Source: Planctomycetota bacterium | GTDB lineage: Bacteria; Planctomycetota; UBA8108 | NCBI GenBank assembly: GCA_016928605.1 | Contig: JAFGKN010000297.1 | Span: 1-6,228, forward strand | Length of the DNA: 6,228 bases | Reading direction: 5' to 3' | In this document: one piece after another, positions 1-4,334 of the stretch | Numbering within the stretch: the first letter of the stretch is position 1 | Layout of the letters: every line of letters begins with the position of its first letter | Notes under the pieces: model-generated | What the model was told of the DNA's origin: nothing | What the model saw: only the letters and a program-made list of their open reading frames with translations | Database searches by the model: none | Position numbers and translations under genes: made by a program

Positions 1-179
1 CCGTCGTTGCGGACGAACGGCACGCGCAGGCGCGCGAGCGCCCGGACCGCCTCGGTTTTCTCTGCGGCTTCGGCACGTTGATCCATGGGGCTGCCGCACA
101 GTGCGAGAGCCATACCGAGGACCGTGAGAGTCGGCGCGCAGCGTTCACACAATCGACGTCGGCCCGCTATCGATGACAT
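1..179 (-). CDS. Partial exported protein of unknown function (N-terminus only)
   Basis: The gene reads leftwards from an ATG at 179 and leaves the window after 59 complete codons. An AGGGAGG ribosome binding site lies 8 bases upstream, which makes this start convincing. The N-terminus looks like a Sec signal peptide: a basic stretch (RRR at residues 7-9), a hydrophobic core at about 15-30 (TLTVLGMALALCG), and a plausible AEA|AEK cleavage site after residue 38. Cys28 is preceded by L-A-L, a poor lipobox, so a lipoprotein is less likely. The first mature residues (TEAVRALARLRVPF) look like an amphipathic helix and resemble the start of planctomycete leucine-rich-repeat proteins, but this is too short to assign a family. 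It is transcribed away from the three-gene cassette and may share the intergenic control region. An internal ATG at codon 23 is a less likely start because it would remove the basic region. Confidence 0.62.
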   Translation of the reverse strand, partial: MSSIAGRRRLCERCAPTLTVLGMALALCGSPMDQRAEAAEKTEAVRALARLRVPFVRND

Positions 180-187
180 GCCGGTTT

Positions 188-194
188 CCTCCCT
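188..194 (-). promoter_or_regulatory. Shine-Dalgarno site of the leftward gene
   Basis: Read on the minus strand this is AGGGAGG, with the GGAGG core at 192-188 and 8 bases before the ATG at 179. It is the strongest ribosome binding site in the window. It fixes the start of a gene that has under 60 codons inside the window and is easily overlooked. Confidence 0.7.
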
Positions 195-420
195 GCATCC
201 AGCCCGCGCTGGGGCGCGCGGCGGTCCATGACACTCGCTGATCTCGACCGACAGCCCGCTCGATCGACTGAGCCATCCTCCCGCACCGTGGATGCCTCGA
301 AGCCGAGGGGGCGAGGCAACACGGCAACCGACGGCTGGGCGCAGCCCGAGGTTCACACCGTCGCCCACGGTACCCGAGCATACCGGAGATCTGTACGACG
401 CGCGGAAAGCGTCAACCTCA

Positions 421-466
421 AAGAAGGATAGGGATAGGGAGCATCCTTCCATTCCCTCTTCCTCTC
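421..466. repeat. Purine-rich hexamer repeat facing a pyrimidine tract
   Basis: GGATAG occurs twice in tandem plus GGA (426-440) and is followed by a pyrimidine-rich tract (444-466). The two can pair as an imperfect stem: 425-428 with 460-463, and 430-434 with 453-457, around a small inner stem (436-440 with 444-448). The base composition differs sharply from the surrounding GC-rich sequence. No function is assigned. Confidence 0.4.
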
Positions 467-609
467 GACCGCTGAGCTGCCGCCCGAAGACACCTTTGCC
501 TTGCCGCAGCGCCGCTCTGACCCCTCCAGAGCGCCTGCCGGGACCGATGGCACCTGACGGCTCGAGTATCGAAGTGCGGCGATGGGAAGTCAAGACGAAA
601 CGGGGCCCG

Positions 610-657
610 TCCCGTCGTCGGTGATAGCAGAGGGTTCTGGATCACCTGACGCAGGGA
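610..657. other. Imperfect long hairpin in the intergenic region
   Basis: Nested inverted repeats share one axis. CAGA (628-631) pairs with TCTG (636-639) around the loop GGGT. GGTGAT (620-625) pairs with ATCACC (641-646). CGTC (616-619) pairs with GACG (648-651) across one bulged T. TCCC (610-613) pairs with GGGA (654-657) beyond a 2x2 mismatch. This gives about 18 base pairs in 48 bases. No T-run follows on the plus strand and no A-run precedes it, so it is not a standard intrinsic terminator in either direction. It could be an RNA structure in a 5' leader, a small RNA, an operator, or chance. Confidence 0.4.
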
Positions 658-821
658 GGCGGCTGGCGATGCCGGGGTGGAGCCTGGTGCTCCCGGAGGG
701 CTCGAGGGTTGCGATCGTCCCGGGCCGCTTCCCGGCGGGCCCCGAAAATTGTGAGAGACCAGGACCCTGCTCGAGGGTTTCATGGCTGGACGCGGTATGG
801 AGGAAACCGGCCGCTCGAAGA

Positions 822-850
822 TTGCTCCCGGGCCGCCGAGCCAGCATACT
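822..850 (+). promoter_or_regulatory. Weak sigma-70-like promoter candidate
   Basis: TTGCTC (822-827) and CATACT (845-850) are spaced by 17 bases. They match 3 of 6 and 4 of 6 positions of the -35 and -10 consensus. A transcript from here would carry a leader of about 195 bases before the DUF1549/DUF1553 start at 1052. This is only the best match I saw on this strand, and promoter consensus in this group of bacteria may differ. Confidence 0.15.
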
Positions 851-1051
851 GCTCTTCAGATTCAGGACTTGTGTACCTGCTGACCGTTCCGTCCCCCCCG
901 CGGGCGAGCCTTCGGGCGAGCGCGAGCCCGGAGGGCCTCCGGCCATTCCCCCTCGCAAAGACGGTTGATGCCAGGCGGGAGGCGGGTTCGAGCGATCAGC
1001 GTGCGGGCTCCGCTCGCGAGCTTTGCGGCACGTCACGAAGACGAAGACTCC

Positions 1052-2764
1052 ATGAGAGAGCGGTTGATGCGATGCTGGATCTGCGCCCTCTGCCTGGCGG
1101 CGGCACCCGCCTTCGCCGGGAAGGCGTCGCAGGCAGCGGAGACAGCGAAGAAACCCGAGACCGCCCATCCAGCGCGAGCAGCAAAGCCAGCGAAGACCCC
1201 GGAGACGCCGCAGCCAGCCCAGGCCGCGCGGACCCCGCAGACAGTACCGCCCGTGCATCCCTTCGAGAGCGCGACCGAGTTGACGCCGCAGAGCCGCATC
1301 GACGAGCTGGTCTTCGGCAGGCTCGAGGAGCTCGGCATCCAGCCCGCGAGGCTCTGCTCCGACGCCGTCTTCCTCCGCCGCGCCCACCTCGATGTCATCG
1401 GCACGCTGCCCACCATCCAGGAGGCGAGGGAGTTCCTGGCGAGCAAGGACGAGGACAAGCGCCGGGCTTTGATCGACCGCCTGCTCGAGCGGAGCGAGTT
1501 CGCCGACTACTGGGCCATGAGGTGGGGCGATGTGCTCCGGATCAAGTCCGAGTTCCCCATCAACCTCTGGCCCAACGGAGTGCAGGCGTACTATCGCTGG
1601 ATCCACACGAGCATCCGCGAAAACCTGCCGTACGACCGGTTCGCCAGGGAGCTGCTCACCTCGAGCGGCAGCAACTTCCGCGTGGGCCCCGTCAATTTTT
1701 ACCGCGCGCTCCAGGGCGATGATCCGCAGGCGATCGCCGAGGCGGTCGCGCTGGCGTTCCTCGGAGTCCGCACCGCGAGCTGGCCGGAGGATCGCTGGAA
1801 GGGCATGGCCGCCTTCTTCTCCCACGTGGGCTTCAAGGACTCCATCGAGTGGAAGGAGGTGATCGTCTTCCACGATTCCGTCAAGGCCGCCGCCGACATC
1901 GCTGCGGGCGCGCCCGCCGAGGCGGTCTTCCCCGGTGGAGCCGCGGTCCAGCTCTCCCCGCAGAAGGATCCGCGCGAGGTGTTCGCGGACTGGTTGATCG
2001 CGCCGGGAAATCCCTGGTTCGCGCGCAACATCGTGAACCGCATCTGGCACTGGCTGCAGGGGCGCGGGGTCATCCACGAGCCGGACGACATCCGCCCCGA
2101 CAATCCGCCGAGCCACCCCGAGCTTCTCGCGTATCTGGAGAAGGAGCTCGTCGAGAGCGGCTACGACCTGAAACACATCTTCCGCCTGATCCTCAACTCC
2201 AAGGTGTACCAGCTCTCCTCGATCCCCCGCACGGATCATCCCGAAGGTGAGGCGTACCTCGCCTTCTATCCGCTGCGGCAGCTCGATGCGGAGGTGCTGA
2301 TCGACGCGCTGTGCCAGATCACGGGAACGACCGAGAGCTACTCGAGCCTGGTTCCGGAGCCGTTCACCTTCATCCCGGAGCACCACCGCTCGATCGCACT
2401 GGAAGACGGGAGCATCTCGAGCTCGTTTCTCGAGATGTTCGGGCGTCCGCCGCGCGACACCGGGCTGCTCTCGGAGCGCACCCTTCGCCCGTCGCCCGCG
2501 CAGCGGCTGCATCTCCTCAACTCGAGCCATGTCCAGCGAAAGATCGAGCAAGGCGCGAAGCTGCGCAGCCTGATCCAGTCGAGCCGGAATCCGGCAGAGG
2601 CCACCACCAGGCTCTACCTGGCGATCCTCTCGCGCTTTCCCACGGAGGAGGAGCTGAGGATCGCGCGGGAATATCGCCAGAGCGCCGCGGTGAACGACCG
2701 AGAGGCCGCGGTCGATCTGGCCTGGGCGCTGATCAACAGCCCCGAGTTTCTCCATCGGCACTAG
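1052..2764 (+). CDS. Exported DUF1549/DUF1553 domain protein, no heme motif
   Basis: This 570-residue protein is full length for the short, cytochrome-free form of the family. Residues 1-22 are a Sec signal peptide (basic start, CALCLAAAPA core, cleavage after AFA). An Ala/Pro/Lys-rich linker (24-70) follows, then DUF1549 (about 82-275, with FLRRAHLDVIGTLPT and YWAMRWGDVLR) and DUF1553 (about 305-570, with DPREVFADWLI, FARNIVNRIW, EPDDIRPDNPPSHPELLAYL and a terminal INSPEFLHRH). Where many DUF1549 domains have CxxCHxHPF, this one reads TASWPEDRWKGMAAFF (241-256). Only Cys102 and Cys421 remain in the mature chain. I recall a subfamily with this replacement, so it is probably inherited, not damage. 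The ATG at 1052 is chosen because it starts the signal peptide directly, although its ribosome binding site is weak. ATG 1067 would also work, while TTG 965 would add 29 unlikely residues. The gene leads a three-gene cassette. Biochemical activity is unknown. Confidence 0.93.
   Translation: MRERLMRCWICALCLAAAPAFAGKASQAAETAKKPETAHPARAAKPAKTPETPQPAQAARTPQTVPPVHPFESATELTPQSRIDELVFGRLEELGIQPARLCSDAVFLRRAHLDVIGTLPTIQEAREFLASKDEDKRRALIDRLLERSEFADYWAMRWGDVLRIKSEFPINLWPNGVQAYYRWIHTSIRENLPYDRFARELLTSSGSNFRVGPVNFYRALQGDDPQAIAEAVALAFLGVRTASWPEDRWKGMAAFFSHVGFKDSIEWKEVIVFHDSVKAAADIAAGAPAEAVFPGGAAVQLSPQKDPREVFADWLIAPGNPWFARNIVNRIWHWLQGRGVIHEPDDIRPDNPPSHPELLAYLEKELVESGYDLKHIFRLILNSKVYQLSSIPRTDHPEGEAYLAFYPLRQLDAEVLIDALCQITGTTESYSSLVPEPFTFIPEHHRSIALEDGSISSSFLEMFGRPPRDTGLLSERTLRPSPAQRLHLLNSSHVQRKIEQGAKLRSLIQSSRNPAEATTRLYLAILSRFPTEEELRIAREYRQSAAVNDREAAVDLAWALINSPEFLHRH
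1151..1240 (+). repeat. Degenerate 45-base tandem repeat in linker
   Basis: The linker after the signal peptide of the DUF1549/DUF1553 protein contains two adjacent 15-residue units. They start KPETAHPARAAK (residues 34-48) and TPETPQPAQAAR (49-63). Seven of 15 positions are identical, in the pattern PETxxPAxAA. The codons have diverged. This looks like an old duplication in a flexible, probably disordered tether between the membrane or cell surface and the folded domains. Confidence 0.5.
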
Positions 2765-2801
2765 CCCAGTCCGCTCCCGCGCGGCGCGGGAGGGATCTGG
2801 G
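2765..2801 (+). other. Strong hairpin directly after the DUF1553 stop codon
   Basis: The inner arms CTCCCGCG (2774-2781) and CGCGGGAG (2785-2792) pair perfectly around the loop CGG. TCC (2770-2772) pairs with GGA (2793-2795) and CCCAG (2765-2769) with CTGGG (2797-2801), with single bulges at 2773 and 2796. That makes 16 base pairs starting at the first base after the TAG. The bases that follow (AAGCGAGTC) hold no T-run, so it is not a classical intrinsic terminator. It may protect the upstream message from 3' exonucleases, reduce read-through into the DUF1501 gene, or act as a non-U-tract terminator. Confidence 0.55.
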
Positions 2802-2810
2802 AAGCGAGTC

Positions 2811-2900
2811 ATGAAGCCATCCATCCGCAATCCGAGACGCGCCGCCCCGGCGGCGCGCGCCAGCGACGAGGGCGCTCGAGATGCTCCGAAGACGAGGTGA
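2811..2900 (+). CDS. Possible 29-residue leader peptide upstream of DUF1501
   Basis: An ATG at 2811 opens a 29-codon frame ending with TGA at 2898-2900. The peptide is basic and low in complexity (MKPSIRNPRRAAPAARASDE, then GARDAPKTR). The stop is the last three bases of the GAGGTGA ribosome binding site of the DUF1501 gene and lies 4 bases before its ATG at 2905, an arrangement that would suit translational coupling. A weak GGGAAG (2799-2804) lies 6 bases upstream and partly overlaps the 2765-2801 hairpin. The 2838-2857 hairpin lies inside the frame. Against it: stop-free frames of this length are common at this GC content, and I know no homologous peptide. Confidence 0.22.
   Translation: MKPSIRNPRRAAPAARASDEGARDAPKTR
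2838..2857 (+). other. GC-only hairpin upstream of DUF1501
   Basis: CGCGCCGC (2838-2845) pairs perfectly with GCGGCGCG (2850-2857) around the loop CCCG. It lies within the 140-base spacer, 36 bases before the ribosome binding site at 2894. With the 2765-2801 hairpin it makes this spacer unusually structured. It could influence translation of the DUF1501 gene or simply reflect GC content. Confidence 0.4.
2894..2900 (+). promoter_or_regulatory. Shine-Dalgarno site deciding the DUF1501 start
   Basis: GAGGTGA can pair with the 16S anti-Shine-Dalgarno over seven bases, and its GAGG core ends 7 bases before ATG 2905. A rival site, GAGGG (2868-2872), lies 8 bases before the in-frame ATG 2881, so the start remains slightly uncertain. 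The longer match favours 2905. Confidence 0.55.
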
Positions 2901-2904
2901 GACC

Positions 2905-4320
2905 ATGACGAGAGAGAGCGATCCAGCCATGGGGCGTCCGGCCGCCGCGGATCCGGCCAGAAGCCCGCAGCGGCCTGCCGCAGCAGCGGGCGCCTCTGCG
3001 ATGTCGCGTGCGATGTCGCGGCGCTCCGTGCTGCGGGGCGGCCTGATGGGCGCCGCCGGGCTCCTTCTCGGCGGCGCGCCGGATCTGCGCATCCGCGCTG
3101 CCGAGCGGCCGGCGAAGGCCAAGGCGGTCATCCAGATCTGGATGTGGGGCGGCCCGTCGCACCTCGACACCTTCGACCCCAAGCCCGACGCGGGCCCCGA
3201 TTACTGCGGCCCCCTCGACAAGCCGATCCGGACCAACGTGGACGGCATCCTCATCGGCGAGCTGCTCCCCAGGCTCGCGACGCAGGCCGACAAGTACGCC
3301 ATCATCCGGAGCATGACGCACGGGGTGAACGCCCACGAGACGGCATCCTACATCGTGCAGACCGGACGGCTGCCCGGCGGCCGGCTGGTCTTTCCGTGCG
3401 TCGGCGCCGTGGTCTCGCTCTTCAAGGGATACGGCGCGGACTACGAGGGCTTGATCCCTCCTTACATCGTGCTGACGCAGCCGCAGGGGCGCTTCTCCGA
3501 AGCGGGATTCCTAGGCCTGCGCTACAAGCCCTTCGCCACGGGCGGCGATCCGGCGCAGAAGCGCTTCGCTGTGGAGGGCGTCGTCGCCGCGGGCATCTCG
3601 GACGAGCGGCAGCGAGCGCGGCGGGACCTGCTCCACAAGCTCGACGCGCTGGGAGGCGCGCTGAAGGACGATCCACGGCTGGCGCCGCTGGCCGAGAGCG
3701 AGGAACAGGCGTACGACCTGATCCTCGGCGACGCCGGCAAGGTGTTCGATCTCTCAGACGAAAAAGACGAGCTGAAGGATCGCTACGGCCGCAACACGTT
3801 CGGGCAGTCCTGCCTGATGGCACGCCGCCTCGTCGAGCGCGGCGTCCCGTACGTCACGATCAACTACAAGGGGTGGGACACCCACAAGCAGCACTTCCAG
3901 ATCGTGCGCCGGAAGCTGCCGGAGATGGACAGCGGCATGGCGGCGCTGCTGGAGGACCTCTCGGACCGCGGCCTGCTGGAGAGCACGATCGTCTGGTGGA
4001 GCGGCGAGTTCGGCCGGGGGCCGAAGGTGCAGTGGGAGGCCCCCTGGAACGGAGGGCGCTCGCACTACGGCCGCGTCTTCTCGGCCGTGCTGGCGGGCGG
4101 CGGCTTCCAGGGCGGCCGCGTCGTCGGAGCATCCGATGCGAGGGGAGAGTCCGTGAAGGAGCGGCCCGTCTATCCGTGGGACCTGATCGCCAGCATGTAC
4201 GAGCTGCTGGGCATCGATCCGGACGGGACGTTCCCGCATCCCCCCGACCTGAAGGTGCGCATCACGCCGTCGAAGGCCGATGGCGTCACGATCGGCGGGC
4301 GATTGAGAGAGATCATGTAG
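2905..4320 (+). CDS. DUF1501 domain protein, Tat-exported, phosphatase/sulfatase-like fold
   Basis: This 471-residue protein has the usual length for DUF1501. After a 38-residue Ala/Pro-rich lead-in comes a twin-arginine signal (SRRSVLRGG, RR at 39-40) and a hydrophobic stretch to about 58, so it should be exported folded by Tat. Family motifs follow in order: QIWMWGGPSHLDTFDP (77-92), IIRSMTHGVNAHETA (133-147), GWDTH (323-327), WWSGEFGRGP (364-373), AGGGFQGGRVVGASDARG (397-414) and LLGIDPD (434-440). To my knowledge DUF1501 is grouped with the alkaline phosphatase/sulfatase superfamily. The Asp/His positions above could bind metal, but no substrate is established. The GRxHYG motif (384-389) has Ser where Asp is common. 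Start 2905 is chosen for its ribosome binding site. ATG 2881 (8 residues longer) and ATG 3001 (shorter, just before the Tat motif) are alternatives. The next gene follows after 14 bases. Confidence 0.95.
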   Translation: MTRESDPAMGRPAAADPARSPQRPAAAAGASAMSRAMSRRSVLRGGLMGAAGLLLGGAPDLRIRAAERPAKAKAVIQIWMWGGPSHLDTFDPKPDAGPDYCGPLDKPIRTNVDGILIGELLPRLATQADKYAIIRSMTHGVNAHETASYIVQTGRLPGGRLVFPCVGAVVSLFKGYGADYEGLIPPYIVLTQPQGRFSEAGFLGLRYKPFATGGDPAQKRFAVEGVVAAGISDERQRARRDLLHKLDALGGALKDDPRLAPLAESEEQAYDLILGDAGKVFDLSDEKDELKDRYGRNTFGQSCLMARRLVERGVPYVTINYKGWDTHKQHFQIVRRKLPEMDSGMAALLEDLSDRGLLESTIVWWSGEFGRGPKVQWEAPWNGGRSHYGRVFSAVLAGGGFQGGRVVGASDARGESVKERPVYPWDLIASMYELLGIDPDGTFPHPPDLKVRITPSKADGVTIGGRLREIM

Positions 4321-4321
4321 C

Positions 4322-4328
4322 GAGGGAG
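4322..4328 (+). promoter_or_regulatory. Shine-Dalgarno site of the PPC-domain gene
   Basis: GAGGGAG begins two bases after the DUF1501 stop codon and ends 6 bases before ATG 4335. It sets the start of the third cassette gene and shows that the 14-base junction is a normal within-operon junction with no room for a promoter or terminator. Confidence 0.65.
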
Positions 4329-4334
4329 CGTGTC

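Larger units (their letters stand above)
180..1051. other. Long non-coding spacer between divergent genes
   Basis: About 870 bases lie between the start of the leftward gene and the preferred start of the DUF1549/DUF1553 gene. Translations in all frames give only low-complexity, Arg/Pro/Ser-rich peptides with no recognisable motif and no good ribosome binding site, so I call no gene here. The spacer holds a short GC hairpin next to the leftward start (arms 204-209 and 216-221), a purine/pyrimidine inverted region (421-466), an imperfect hairpin at 610-657, three CTCGAG palindromes (561, 701, 770), an 11-base direct repeat (700-710 and 769-779) and a palindrome at 928-942. Promoters for both directions should lie here, but none matches a consensus well. 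A decayed gene or a small RNA cannot be excluded. Confidence 0.6.

Noticed and set aside
145..381. Minus-strand frame of 78 codons covering the leftward gene's start
   Set aside because: It is out of frame with the signal-peptide frame that has the strong ribosome binding site at 188-194, and its product is Arg/Ser/Cys-rich with no motif.
377..415. Leftward promoter from TTGACG (415-410) with TATGCT (382-377)
   Set aside because: Both boxes look fair, but the 27-base spacer is too long for a sigma-70 promoter. At normal spacing only AGATCT is found.
582..968. Possible small gene of 128 codons in the divergent spacer
   Set aside because: No ribosome binding site, no recognisable motif, Pro/Gly/Arg-rich composition, and it contains the 610-657 hairpin. 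It may simply be a chance open frame.
975..1000. tRNA-like T-loop GGTTCGAGC
   Set aside because: No matching acceptor, D or anticodon stems surround it.
965..1051. TTG at 965 or ATG at 968 as the start of the DUF1549/DUF1553 gene
   Set aside because: These would place about 29 charged residues before a clean signal peptide, and no ribosome binding site precedes them. ATG 1052 fits secretion better.
709..1722. Plus-strand frame of 337 codons overlapping the spacer and gene 1
   Set aside because: It is an Arg/Pro/Ala-rich translation in the wrong frame across the signal peptide and DUF1549 region, with no motif and no ribosome binding site.
590..2830. Minus-strand open frame of 746 codons opposite the DUF1549/DUF1553 gene
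   Set aside because: It is a shadow of GC-rich codon usage: the plus strand carries clear family motifs and a signal peptide, while this frame gives a repetitive Arg/Leu/Asp/Glu-rich product with no recognisable domain and no good ribosome binding site.
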